The notes under the pieces are model-generated. The model was not told the origin of the DNA, made no database searches, and saw nothing but the letters and a program-made list of their open reading frames with translations. The translations under genes were made by a program, and so were the position numbers. Of a stretch of DNA of 64,000 nucleotides, positions 1-8,613 are shown piece by piece (positions within the stretch are counted from its first letter, which is position 1; each line of letters starts with the position of its first letter). Source of the DNA: Palsa-504 sp963739615 (GTDB lineage: Bacteria; Actinomycetota; Actinomycetes; Streptosporangiales; Streptosporangiaceae); contig CAVUBD010000032.1 of NCBI GenBank assembly GCA_963739615.1, forward strand, positions 1 through 64,000, written 5' to 3'.

Positions 1-3
1 GCC

Positions 4-1296
4 ATGCGGGGGCTCTTTAGCTCACTGACGACCCGGGGCCGGTCGTTTATGGCCGCGGGTGGTGCGGCCGCGGTCTGCGGCCTGGCGATACCAGAGCCCA
101 ACCTGGTCCGCGTCGGCGCCCTGCTCGTCATCTTGCCGGTCGTGTCCACGCTGATCGCCCGCCGGTCCCGCTACCGGCTGGCCTGCGCCCGCAGGCTCGA
201 CCCGCCGCGGATTCCGGCCGGGCAGCCCACCACGGTGACCGCGCGGGTGGAGAACGTCTCGCGGCTGCGCACCGGCGTGCTGCTGGCCGAGGACATCACC
301 CCGTACATGCTGGGCAGCAGGCGGCGGTTCGTGCTCGACGAGATCGAGCCCGGCGGGCACCGGGAGCTCAATTACCAGATCCGTTCGGAAGCCCGGGGCA
401 AGTTCACCATCGGCCCGCTCCGGGTCCGGGTCGCGGACGCGTTCGGGCTGGTGGAGATCAGCCGGTCGTTCAGCGCCACCAGCACGCTCGTGGTCACCCC
501 GAGGATCTTCCCGCTGCCGCGGGCCGCCGCGCAGAGCAGCTGGCTCGGCGACGGAGACGGCGGGATGCGCACGATCTCGGCCATCGGTGAGGACGACGCC
601 GCCCCGCGCGTGTACCAGGACGGGGACAGCCTGCACCGGGTGCACTGGAAGTCGACGGCACGATACGGCGAGCTGATGGTCCGCCGCGAGGAGCACCAGT
701 GGCGCAACAGCGCGTCAGTGTTCCTGGATACCCGGCGCTCGGCGCATTCGGGCAGCGGGCCCGCCTCGACGTTTGAGTTCGCCGTCAGCGCGGCCGCCTC
801 GATCGGCGCCCACCTGTCCGGCGAGGGCTTCCGGGCCCGGCTCATCACCGAGGCCGGCGAGATCGCCCCGCGCGGCACCTTCCAGGACTCCCTGCTCGAC
901 ATGCTCGCGGTCATCACCCCGTCGCACGCGGCCAGCTTCCGGGCGGGCACGTCGGCGCTGGCCAGCGCGGGCGGCCAGCTGATCGCGGTAGTCGGGCGGC
1001 TGTCCGCGGACGACGCCAGCCGGCTGGCCGCGAGCAGGCGCGGGAACGCGCCCGCGATGGCGCTGCTGCTCGCCGTCTCCGCGTGGGCGTCCGACGGGAT
1101 ATCCGAGGATACGGCGCGGACGGCGGAGATCTTGTCGGCCGCGGGCTGGCGGGTCGCGGTGGCCAGCGCCAGCACGCCGCTGGCGGCCGCCTGGCAGCAG
1201 CTGCACCGGCCCGCAGACCGGCCATTGTCCGTCGGCGGCTTCGACGGATCCGCCGGGACCGGGGGGACCGCGGGGACCGGGGGGGAGTGGCGGTGA
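4..1296 (+). CDS. DUF58 domain-containing membrane-anchored protein
   Basis: This 430-residue protein has two hydrophobic segments near the N-terminus (about residues 15-55), then a beta-rich region. The DUF58 signature follows, around DSLHRVHWKSTARYGELMVR at residues 208-227, before a von Willebrand A-like C-terminal domain. DUF58 proteins usually sit between a MoxR AAA ATPase and a transglutaminase-like protein. The downstream TgpA gene overlaps it by 4 bases, and the MoxR gene presumably lies just left of the window. The biochemical role is unknown; the family is linked to assembly or maturation of envelope proteins. The ATG at base 4 is the first visible start and the opening MRGLFSSLTTRGRSF fits family N-termini, but an earlier start cannot be excluded. 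Confidence 0.9.
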   Translation: MRGLFSSLTTRGRSFMAAGGAAAVCGLAIPEPNLVRVGALLVILPVVSTLIARRSRYRLACARRLDPPRIPAGQPTTVTARVENVSRLRTGVLLAEDITPYMLGSRRRFVLDEIEPGGHRELNYQIRSEARGKFTIGPLRVRVADAFGLVEISRSFSATSTLVVTPRIFPLPRAAAQSSWLGDGDGGMRTISAIGEDDAAPRVYQDGDSLHRVHWKSTARYGELMVRREEHQWRNSASVFLDTRRSAHSGSGPASTFEFAVSAAASIGAHLSGEGFRARLITEAGEIAPRGTFQDSLLDMLAVITPSHAASFRAGTSALASAGGQLIAVVGRLSADDASRLAASRRGNAPAMALLLAVSAWASDGISEDTARTAEILSAAGWRVAVASASTPLAAAWQQLHRPADRPLSVGGFDGSAGTGGTAGTGGEWR

Positions 1297-3920
1297 CGCT
1301 GAACGGCCGGATGACGGTGACGACGGCGGTGGCCTGCATGCTGGTCTCGACGGTCCTGTATCCGGTGTTCACCGACTCGCTGTGGTTTGTCATCGCGACC
1401 GGAGGGGTGGTCGTCGTCGCGGCGGCCGGGGCGCTGACCCGGCTGCGCCCCCTGCCCGCGCCGGCCTGCCTGGCCGCCGGCGTCGCGGGCCTGCTGATCT
1501 ACCTGAACCTGGTCTTCGAGGCCCGGCACTCGCTGCTGTTCGTGATCCCCACCCCCGATTCGCTCGCCCGCCTGTTCGAGCTCGTGGGCACCGGGGTGAA
1601 CGATTCGAAGAGGTACGCACCGCCGGTGCCGAACCTGTCCGGACTGCTGCTGCTGGCCGCCGGGGGGGTCGGCATCACCGCAGTGCTGGCCGACCTGATC
1701 GCCGCGCGGCTGCGGTCCACCGCGCTGGCCGGGCTGCCGCTGCTCGTCCTGTTCACCGTGCCGGTCATGATGAACGCCTCGCACGAGGAGTTCGCCACCG
1801 GCCTGGTGTTCTGCCTGGGCGGCGCGGGGTACCTGGCCATGCTCAGCGCCGACGGCCGGGAACGGATCCGGGTCTGGGGCCGCCTGGTCTCGCTATGGCG
1901 CCCCGCACCGCGGTCCGGCGGGACCTTCGACACCGACGACGGGCGCGCCGACGCGCCGCGGCGGGTCCGCGGGCGAGGGCCGGGCCCGGATACCCGGGCG
2001 CTGGCCGCGGCGGGCCGGCGGGTCGGGCTGGCCTCGATCGTGCTGGCGCTGTGCGCACCGCTGCTCCTGCCCGGCCTGCACCCGAACAAGCTGTTCTCCT
2101 CCGGACCGGGCATCGGCGGCAACGGCGACGGAGTCGGCGGTCTGTCGCTGCCGAGCGCGCTGGCCCAGACCGTCACGCAACTGCGCGAGCCCCGCCCGAG
2201 CACGGTGTTTACGTACGCCACCAACGCCTCGCCGTCGCTGCAGGACAACGACGCGGAGTACTTCAGGCAGTACGTCTTCGACACCCTGACCGATGAGGGC
2301 TGGCAGGTCGACGACTATGCGGCCCACACGGTGCCGATCGACTCGATCCCCGATCCTGAGGGCCTGACCGACACTACGTCCGCTCAGACCGTGACGACGA
2401 CGGTCACCGCCACCCGTGACTTCCCCAGCCCGGGCTCCCAGCCGACATTCCTGCCGCTGCCCTATCCTGCCCTCCACGTCGACGCGCCAGGAAAGTGGCT
2501 GGCCGACCCGGACCTCATGGTGTACTCCACCACCGACTCCATCGCCGGCCGGTCTTACTCTGTCGCCAGCGTGGCGGTGGATCCGAGCCAGGCGCAGCTG
2601 GAGGCGGTACCCGGTCTGGTGAAGACGGCGGCCCTGGCGCCGGATCTGCAGCTTCCGTCGTCATACCGGACGCAGGCGCTGAGGAACGTGATGGACACGT
2701 ACACGGCCGGCCAGACCACCGAATTCGGCAAGGTGGACGTGCTGGCGAACTGGCTCTCGGGCGGCCAGTTCAGCTACAACCTCACCGTGGCGCCGTTGAA
2801 CAGCCCGGCGAGCCTGCTGAACTTCCTGACCAAGACGAAGAGCGGCTTTTGCGTGCAGTACGCCTACGCGATGACCGTGCTGGCCCGCCTGCTCGGCTTC
2901 CCGGCCCGGTTCGTGGTCGGCTACACGGCGGGCACGCGGCTCAAGAACGGCACCTACGAGGTCAGGAACACCGACGCGCACGCGTGGACCGAGGTGTACT
3001 TTCCGACCTTCGGCTGGATCCGCTTCGAGCCCACGCCGGCCGGCCAGGGCACCGCGAACCCCCCGAACTACATGACCAGCGGAACGGGGCGCGGTCTGCT
3101 CGGCGCGACCCCCCCGATCATCCAGGCGACCCAAGGTCCGGGCAGCACTAAGGCCGGCAGCAACAGCGCGCTCAACCACCTTCTCCCGCAGTCTGGTCCT
3201 GGTGAGCCGGCGGGGGGTTCGGCGGGCGGCCGGTCCGGGACGCCGTGGACCGTGATAGCACTGGCCGTGACCGCGGCGCTCGTGCTGGCCCTCGGCCTGA
3301 TCACGCTCATCACCCCGCCCGCCCGCCAGACCCCGGCCGCCCAGCCGGAAACCCGCCGCCGCAGGCCCCCCGCCACCACCACCGCCGTAGCCGCCACCAC
3401 CGCCACCGCCCTGGTCGCCCTGGCCCTGTACCGGCTCATGACCCGCACCCCAGGAGTCAACCTCGGCGCCGGCTGGGCCACCATCGGGATCGCCTTCGCC
3501 GCCACCGCCGGCGCCGTCCTGATCACCCCCGCCGCGTTCCGCCTCACCGCACGCCGCTGGCGCTGGCTCCGAGCCCGCGACGACACCAGCCGCGCCCACG
3601 CCGCCTGGCGCGACTTCCACGACGACCTCACCGACTACGGCGTCACCAGCCGCCCCAGCGAACCACCCCGCACCCTGGCCGCCCGCGTCACCACTACCCT
3701 GCCCCAACCCGCCGCCGCCGCCGTCACCCGGCTCGCCCTCGCCGAAGAACGCGCCAGCTACGCCGCCTGCCCCACCGCATCACAACACCTGCGCCACGAC
3801 GGCACCACCGCCCGGCGCGGACTAGCCGCCACCGCCCGTCGCACCACCCGCTGGCGCGCCACCATCTTCCCCGCCTCCATGATGACCACCCTCACCCACG
3901 CCGCCGCCCGCAAGAGGTGA
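1293..3920 (+). CDS. TgpA-like transglutaminase domain membrane protein
   Basis: The protein has about 875 residues: an N-terminal block of membrane helices, an extracytoplasmic transglutaminase-like domain, a further transmembrane helix near base 3250 and a cytoplasmic tail resembling DUF4129. The papain-fold triad is visible: Cys in KSGFCVQYAYAM, His in NTDAHAWTEVYF, then acidic residues in WIRFEPTP. I chose GTG 1293 because it overlaps the DUF58 stop as GTGA and has a GGGGGAG ribosome-binding site 6 bases upstream; the frame stays open further upstream but reads as low-complexity Arg/Gly. The pair is a translationally coupled operon. The substrate is unknown; peptide crosslinking or proteolysis at the membrane is the family inference. 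Confidence 0.9.
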   Translation: MTLNGRMTVTTAVACMLVSTVLYPVFTDSLWFVIATGGVVVVAAAGALTRLRPLPAPACLAAGVAGLLIYLNLVFEARHSLLFVIPTPDSLARLFELVGTGVNDSKRYAPPVPNLSGLLLLAAGGVGITAVLADLIAARLRSTALAGLPLLVLFTVPVMMNASHEEFATGLVFCLGGAGYLAMLSADGRERIRVWGRLVSLWRPAPRSGGTFDTDDGRADAPRRVRGRGPGPDTRALAAAGRRVGLASIVLALCAPLLLPGLHPNKLFSSGPGIGGNGDGVGGLSLPSALAQTVTQLREPRPSTVFTYATNASPSLQDNDAEYFRQYVFDTLTDEGWQVDDYAAHTVPIDSIPDPEGLTDTTSAQTVTTTVTATRDFPSPGSQPTFLPLPYPALHVDAPGKWLADPDLMVYSTTDSIAGRSYSVASVAVDPSQAQLEAVPGLVKTAALAPDLQLPSSYRTQALRNVMDTYTAGQTTEFGKVDVLANWLSGGQFSYNLTVAPLNSPASLLNFLTKTKSGFCVQYAYAMTVLARLLGFPARFVVGYTAGTRLKNGTYEVRNTDAHAWTEVYFPTFGWIRFEPTPAGQGTANPPNYMTSGTGRGLLGATPPIIQATQGPGSTKAGSNSALNHLLPQSGPGEPAGGSAGGRSGTPWTVIALAVTAALVLALGLITLITPPARQTPAAQPETRRRRPPATTTAVAATTATALVALALYRLMTRTPGVNLGAGWATIGIAFAATAGAVLITPAAFRLTARRWRWLRARDDTSRAHAAWRDFHDDLTDYGVTSRPSEPPRTLAARVTTTLPQPAAAAVTRLALAEERASYAACPTASQHLRHDGTTARRGLAATARRTTRWRATIFPASMMTTLTHAAARKR

Positions 3921-4024
3921 GGAGAGGGAGTTCCTGGGCGCATGGTTACCGGTGCCGACCGGTTCAGGCCAGCGGGGCGCTGCTGCTTCCCCTGAGCCAG
4001 CACCGGAGGAGACAGCAGCGGCCG

Positions 4025-4453
4025 CTACATCCTGCGGTCGCCCTCCTGCCGGCGGCGCCACCGCTCTTCCATCCGCTCCATCATCCGGGCGCGCCTGGAC
4101 TGGGCCGGGCGGCCGGGACCGGACCGGGGCTTTCCCACCGTCTTCGTCTTGGCGCGCGCGGGCTTGGCGGGGCGGACCCTAGCCACGTGCCGCCGCCAGC
4201 TGACCACCGCCCACACCAGGGACAGCAGCATGACCGCCGCCCCGGCTGCCTCGAGGTACAAGCGGTGGGTGACCACTCCGGCCGCGAGCAGGCCAGCACC
4301 GACGATGACGCCGATGAGGGCCTGTACCAGTTTGCGCTTATAGTGCACCCGGGGGTCACTGGAGCGCACGAGACGCCCGAACTTCGGATCCTCCCTGTAG
4401 AGCGCCTGCTCGATCTGCTCTAGCTGGCGCTGCTCATGTTCAGAGAGCGGCAC
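4025..4453 (-). CDS. DUF3040 domain-containing protein
   Basis: This 142-residue protein opens with the DUF3040 hallmark PLSEHEQRQLEQIEQALYRE, followed by DPKF. Two adjacent hydrophobic segments (about residues 45-85) form a hairpin in the membrane, and a strongly basic tail rich in Arg and Lys follows. The start is GTG 4453, preceded by GGGAGG with a 4-base spacer; an ATG 12 bases upstream overlaps that ribosome-binding site and is less likely. The family is restricted to actinobacteria and often lies near dinB, as here. Its function is not known. Confidence 0.88.
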   Translation of the reverse strand: MPLSEHEQRQLEQIEQALYREDPKFGRLVRSSDPRVHYKRKLVQALIGVIVGAGLLAAGVVTHRLYLEAAGAAVMLLSLVWAVVSWRRHVARVRPAKPARAKTKTVGKPRSGPGRPAQSRRARMMERMEERWRRRQEGDRRM

Positions 4454-4578
4454 GACGCCTCCCATAAAAAAACCTTGCGCCCGGCAGGTGTGCGGTGATC
4501 TTTCACCGCACATACCCGGTTCAATTTCCAGAATACGAGCGTTGACACGCCGCTTGGAAGGGTAGACCCCCCAGCAGG

Positions 4579-5823
4579 TCAGAAACCACCCTCAGCTGGG
4601 TGGTTCGTGTCCTCTACCAGAGCCGCCGGCCGGACCGCGCTGGCCCCGAATCGGCTCGCGATCGCATCGACCGCCCGCTCCGCCTCCCGCCAGCCGACGG
4701 GCCGGTCATCGAACGTCAGCTGGGCATTCGCCGTGGCCACCGTGACCAGGCCCGATACCCGGACGCCGACGAGCCGCAGCCGCGCGCCGTCGTCGAGACC
4801 GGCCGACTCATACAGCGCGCAGGCTGTGGCATAAATCTCACGAGCTACGTCAGTCGGATAGGCGAGAGTACGGGACCGGGTCATCGTCTTGAAGCTGGCC
4901 AGCCGGAGCTTGACCGAAACCGTCCGGGCCGCGTAGCCGCCCGCTCGCAGGCCGCGCGCCGTCCGCCCGGACAGCTTCAGCAGCTCCCGCCTGATGCGTT
5001 CCGGGTCGTCGATGTCGGTCGCGAAGGTCTCCTCGGCCCCGATGCTCTTCTCCGGCACGTGCGGCGTCACCCGGCGCTCGTCCCGGCCCCAGGCCAGGGC
5101 GGCCAGGTGCGAGCCCTGGGAGACCCCGAGTTCGTGCTGCAGCGTGGCCAGCGGGGTGTGCGCGATGTCCGCCACCGTGCGCAGGCCCAGCCGGGCTAGC
5201 GCCTCCCCGGTACGCTCCCCGACGCCCCACAGCACCGAGGCCGGCAGTGTGTGCAGGAAGTCGAGTACGCCCGCGCGCGGCACTACGAGAAGCCCGTCCG
5301 GCTTGCAGCGGGCGGAGGCAATCTTGGCTACGAACTTGGTCGGCGCGAGCCCGACCGAGCAGGTGATGCCCTGCTGCCTGGCGACCTCAGCCCGGATGTG
5401 CCTGGCGATCACGACGGGCGGCCCGAGCCGCCGCAGCGCGCCGGAGACGTCGAGGAAGGCCTCGTCGAGGGCAAGCGGCTCCACGTCCGGCGTGATCGTG
5501 CCGAAGATCGCCATGACCTCTTTGGAGGCAGCGGCGTACATCCGGTGCCTGGGCGCGACGAACACCGCCCGCGGGCACATCCGCTGCGCCCGGCCCACCG
5601 GCATCGCCGAGTGCACCCCGAACGCCCGGGCCTCGTACGACGCGGACAGCACCACGCCCCGTCCGCTGGCCCCGCCCACGATGACCGGCTGGCCGACCAG
5701 CTCGGGCCGCTCCCTGATCTCCACGCTCGCGTAGAACGCGTCCATGTCCACGTGCAGGATGTGACAGCCGGTGTCGTCGGGATGCGCGTCTGGAGGACGT
5801 TCTGGGGCTGTGCCGGCGGCCAT
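4579..5823 (-). CDS. dinB: DNA polymerase IV (Y-family translesion polymerase)
   Basis: The 414-residue product carries the Y-family catalytic motifs: HVDMDAFYASVE at the N-terminus and LALDEAFLDVSGA about 90 residues later, giving the metal-binding carboxylates. The helix-hairpin-helix region (LWGVGERTGEALARLGLRTV) and little-finger domain follow. Length is slightly above the usual 350-400. It performs error-prone bypass of DNA lesions. It lies 5 bases downstream of the methyltransferase gene on the same strand, so the two are probably co-transcribed. No LexA-type box was recognised. Confidence 0.95.
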   Translation of the reverse strand: MAAGTAPERPPDAHPDDTGCHILHVDMDAFYASVEIRERPELVGQPVIVGGASGRGVVLSASYEARAFGVHSAMPVGRAQRMCPRAVFVAPRHRMYAAASKEVMAIFGTITPDVEPLALDEAFLDVSGALRRLGPPVVIARHIRAEVARQQGITCSVGLAPTKFVAKIASARCKPDGLLVVPRAGVLDFLHTLPASVLWGVGERTGEALARLGLRTVADIAHTPLATLQHELGVSQGSHLAALAWGRDERRVTPHVPEKSIGAEETFATDIDDPERIRRELLKLSGRTARGLRAGGYAARTVSVKLRLASFKTMTRSRTLAYPTDVAREIYATACALYESAGLDDGARLRLVGVRVSGLVTVATANAQLTFDDRPVGWREAERAVDAIASRFGASAVRPAALVEDTNHPAEGGF

Positions 5824-5828
5824 GACGG

Positions 5829-6575
5829 TCAGCGGTGGCCAAGCACGTGCAGCTGCGCGGCGATGTCGCGCAGCGGCGGGGTGACCGCGGCGGCCGCCTC
5901 AAGCGCGCGCAGCGCCTCGGTCCCGCCGACGCCGCCCGCGTCCCCGTCGAGCAGCGCGCCGGGCACCAGCCCGCTGAAGATCCGCAGGCCGTGCACCTCT
6001 CCCGCGCGCAACCCGGCTCCCTCGATCAGCGCGATGAGCGCCGGCAGGGTGAACCGCCGCGGCGGGCCGGACCCCTCCTCCGCGTTTTCGCCCTCGAGCA
6101 GCTGGCGGGCCTCGGTGAACCGGCCGGCCAGCGCCCGGTGCAGGACCGCGGCCACCGCGTTGGACGCCAGCACGCTCACCGTGGCGGACGGCCGGAGCAC
6201 GGCGGCGATCGCGGTCATCGCGTCGGCCGGCGAGTCGACGTACTCGAGCACGTTGTGGCAGATGACCAGGTCAGCCGCTTTCGTCCCCACCACGCTGTCC
6301 AGACTGGCCGCCTCGCCCTGCACGGCGGTCAGCCGCGCGCCCGCCTCGGCGGCCCGCCGCTGCGCCGCCGCCAGCGCGTCCGGGCTCGGGTCGACCACGG
6401 TGACATTGTGTCCCAGGGCGGCGAACGGCACCGCCAGACCACCGGTACCTCCGCCCACGTCAACGATGTCCAGGGCTTGCCTGCCGCTCTCCGCCACCCG
6501 GGCCGAGACGACGTCGCCCAGGACATCCCAGACCAGTGAAGAGCGGACGCCGTCGCGCCTGAAATCTGCCGCCAC
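5829..6575 (-). CDS. Class I SAM-dependent methyltransferase
   Basis: The SAM-binding motif I is DIVDVGGGTGGLAVPFA, followed by the acidic VTVVDPSPDAL at the end of strand 2 and DLVICHNVLEYVDSP as motif post-II. About 248 residues, typical for a small Rossmann methyltransferase. The start is GTG 6575, placed 5 bases after AAGGAGG; an ATG 24 bases upstream precedes the ribosome-binding site. The gene heads a two-gene unit with dinB. The substrate cannot be read from sequence; related actinobacterial proteins are annotated as UbiE-like or hypothetical methyltransferases. Confidence 0.88.
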   Translation of the reverse strand: MAADFRRDGVRSSLVWDVLGDVVSARVAESGRQALDIVDVGGGTGGLAVPFAALGHNVTVVDPSPDALAAAQRRAAEAGARLTAVQGEAASLDSVVGTKAADLVICHNVLEYVDSPADAMTAIAAVLRPSATVSVLASNAVAAVLHRALAGRFTEARQLLEGENAEEGSGPPRRFTLPALIALIEGAGLRAGEVHGLRIFSGLVPGALLDGDAGGVGGTEALRALEAAAAVTPPLRDIAAQLHVLGHR

Positions 6576-6616
6576 GCCAGCCTCCTTCCAGGAGTCCAAT
6601 GTAGTGCCCTGCTAGC

Positions 6617-6637
6617 CCGGGGGGGGCGACCCCCCGG
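6617..6637. promoter_or_regulatory. GC-rich hairpin in the divergent intergenic region
   Basis: CCGGGGGG at 6617-6624 pairs with CCCCCCGG at 6630-6637 around a 5-base loop. It sits between two divergent starts (6575 and 6811), so it is not an obvious terminator for either gene. It could be a leader structure, a regulator site or an insulator. Confidence 0.4.
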
Positions 6638-6797
6638 AATCCCCCCGTCCCGGGGAGAGGCGTTTGAGTGTGATTACTTTCCGTTCCGGATTAGTGAACT
6701 TCCGTGACCAGCCCTACGTTATACAGCCGTGCGGAACTCTCAGATTCTTCTTTACGCCACCTGCCGGCAATTCCAGCGCAGCCGAAGCCGCCCACCG

Positions 6798-6803
6798 TAT
6801 GCT
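6798..6803 (+). promoter_or_regulatory. -10 box TATGCT for a leaderless start at 6811
   Basis: TATGCT ends 7 bases before the ATG of the following membrane protein, with no ribosome-binding site, the arrangement expected for leaderless transcription in actinobacteria. Confidence 0.5.
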
Positions 6804-6810
6804 CTTCGCC

Positions 6811-7452
6811 ATGGCTGAGCACCTAGAGTTGCCCCGCCCCTGGCGGCTGATCTTGACCGCAGGATGGAACCTGGCCGAATCCCTCGGCCTTCCCGTCGCC
6901 GGGTACTTCGTCGGCGCGAAGTTCGGCGGCCGGGACGCTGGCATGGTGGCCGCGACCGCCGTGGTCTGGCTGACCGTGATCGGCCGCAAGGTCCTGACCC
7001 GCAGCGTTCCTGGCCTGCTCACGATCTCGGCCCTGGTGCTCACCCTGCAGACGGCGGTGGTGATCGTCACGGGCAGCATGTTGTTCTTCCTGCTCCAGTT
7101 CCCGCTGGCCAATCTAGGCCTGTGCGTGCTGTTCGCGCGGACCGCGCCGACCCGCAAGCCACTGGTTGCCCAGCTAGCCGCCGAGGTCGTCGCGCTCCGC
7201 CAGCCGTCGTCCCATCACCCGGGGCTGCACCGGTTCTTCCAGGGCGCGACCTGGCTGTGGGCCGGGATCTTCTTCGTGTCCACTGTGGGCCTGGCCGTGC
7301 TGATGGCCTTCGAAACGGTCAAGGTGTTCCTGCTGCTCACCACGGCCGTCAGCGTAGGCGGCGTGGTGGCGGGCACGTTCCTTTCGGCCTTGTGGTTCTT
7401 CCGGGTCCTGCACCGCTTCGGCCTGCGCGTCCGCTTCGCCCAGCAGCCCTGA
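6811..7452 (+). CDS. VC0807-like integral membrane protein
   Basis: A 213-residue, very hydrophobic protein with about six predicted membrane segments. Segments are interrupted by GYFVGAKFGGRDAG and by a basic cytoplasmic loop near the middle. It resembles the VC0807 family, whose members have no established function. I favour ATG 6811 because a -10-like TATGCT lies 7 bases upstream and no Shine-Dalgarno is present. Longer readings from 6664 add an N-terminus unlike the rest. It is monocistronic and divergent from the methyltransferase-dinB pair. Confidence 0.8.
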   Translation: MAEHLELPRPWRLILTAGWNLAESLGLPVAGYFVGAKFGGRDAGMVAATAVVWLTVIGRKVLTRSVPGLLTISALVLTLQTAVVIVTGSMLFFLLQFPLANLGLCVLFARTAPTRKPLVAQLAAEVVALRQPSSHHPGLHRFFQGATWLWAGIFFVSTVGLAVLMAFETVKVFLLLTTAVSVGGVVAGTFLSALWFFRVLHRFGLRVRFAQQP

Positions 7453-7585
7453 GCCCGGTTATCAACTGCGCAGCAGGTCATCGGCGTCGTGTCGGTCATC
7501 GCACCAGGCCGGGCACCGCGGGACTTGGCCGGGGAATGCGCTCGGGCCAAAGGCGTCGGCCCCGCTCCTCCCTATGGCGAGCGCG

Positions 7586-7999
7586 TCAGACTTGCAGGGA
7601 TGGCTTGAGTTCGGCGATGCGGGCCAGGAGGCCGTTGACGAAGGAGGGCGAGGCATCGGTAGACAGGTCACGGGCGAGCAGGACGGCCTCGCTGATCGCA
7701 ACGCCGTCCGGCACGGCCTCGGCCCAGAGCAGCTCGTAGACGCCGATCCGCAGCACGTTCCGGTCCACCGCGGGCATCCGGTCCAGGGTCCAGCCCTCGG
7801 CGTACTCCGAGATCAGCTCGTCGATCCGCGCCGAGTGCACGGCGACGCCGCGGACTAGGTCCGCGGCATAGTCGGGCACTGGCGGGCTGCCCAGCGTGAT
7901 GCGCTCGGCGAGCAGCTCTAGGACTGGGAGGTCGCGCTGCTCGGCCTCGAACAGGACGTCCAGGGCCCGCTTGCGCGCCTTGCTACGCGCGGGCGGCAT
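7586..7999 (-). CDS. nusB: Transcription antitermination factor NusB
   Basis: The 137-residue all-helical protein matches NusB throughout: a basic N-terminus (ARSKARKRALDVLFEAEQRD), RVGVYELLWAE-like IGVYELLWAEAVPDGVAISE in the core, and SPSFVNGLLARIAE at the C-terminus. NusB binds boxA RNA together with NusE (S10) in rRNA antitermination complexes. It lies 42 bases downstream of efp on the same strand, the usual actinobacterial order pepP-efp-nusB. Confidence 0.96.
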   Translation of the reverse strand: MPPARSKARKRALDVLFEAEQRDLPVLELLAERITLGSPPVPDYAADLVRGVAVHSARIDELISEYAEGWTLDRMPAVDRNVLRIGVYELLWAEAVPDGVAISEAVLLARDLSTDASPSFVNGLLARIAELKPSLQV

Positions 8000-8041
8000 G
8001 ACCGAGCCGAAGGGGCGCTGGCGGGGAAAGCGCAGCGCTCA

Positions 8042-8599
8042 TCAGGCGCGGCCGAGGTACTGGCCGGTCCTCGTGTCGACCTTGATCTTCTCGCCAGTCG
8101 AGATGAACAGCGGCACCTGGATGGTTGCGCCAGTCTCCAGGGTGGCCGGCTTGGTGCCGCCGGTCGAGCGGTCGCCTTGCACGCCGGGGTCGGTCTGGCT
8201 GATGGTGAGCTCGACCGCGGCCGGCAGATCGACGTACAGGGGGGTGCCATCGTTGAAGGCCACGGTGACGGTCTGCTCCTCGAGCAGGTAGTTCGCCGCG
8301 TCTCCGACCACGGACGCGGGCACCCGCGGCTGGTCGTAGTCCTGTGTGTCCATGAACACGAAGTCGGGGCCCTCGCGGTACAGGTACTGCATCTCGCGAC
8401 GGTCCACGTTGGCCACGTCGACCTTGACGCCGGCGTTGAAGGTCCGGTCGACGACCTTGCCCGACATGATGTTCTTCAGCTTGGTGCGCACGAAGGCGCC
8501 GCCCTTGCCCGGCTTGACGTGCTGGAACTCGACAACGCTCCAGAGCTGGCCGTCGAGGTTCAGCGCCATGCCGTTCTTCAAGTCGTTCGTGGTGGCCAC
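8042..8599 (-). CDS. efp: Translation elongation factor P
   Basis: The 185-residue protein has the three OB-like domains of EF-P: the KOW-like N-terminal domain (FQHVKPGKGGAFVRTKLKNI), the central domain (REMQYLYREGPDFVFMDTQD) and a C-terminal signature GDRSTGGTKPATLETGATIQ. It relieves ribosomes stalled at polyproline, which matters here because several neighbouring proteins are Pro-rich. The Lys in the PGKGGA loop is the position that reaches the peptidyl-transferase centre; its modification cannot be judged from DNA. It follows pepP by 14 bases. Confidence 0.97.
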   Translation of the reverse strand: MATTNDLKNGMALNLDGQLWSVVEFQHVKPGKGGAFVRTKLKNIMSGKVVDRTFNAGVKVDVANVDRREMQYLYREGPDFVFMDTQDYDQPRVPASVVGDAANYLLEEQTVTVAFNDGTPLYVDLPAAVELTISQTDPGVQGDRSTGGTKPATLETGATIQVPLFISTGEKIKVDTRTGQYLGRA

Positions 8600-8613
8600 G
8601 TTCTGTCTCCAGG

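Noticed and set aside
372..1784. Long leftward open frame opposite the DUF58 and TgpA genes
   Set aside because: Mirror frame of high-GC coding DNA; composition is Arg/Gln/Gly-rich without motifs and it overlaps two well-supported genes.
3245..4423. 392-codon rightward frame over the TgpA tail
   Set aside because: His/Pro/Arg-rich out-of-frame reading of the same DNA; it also runs over the DUF3040 gene.
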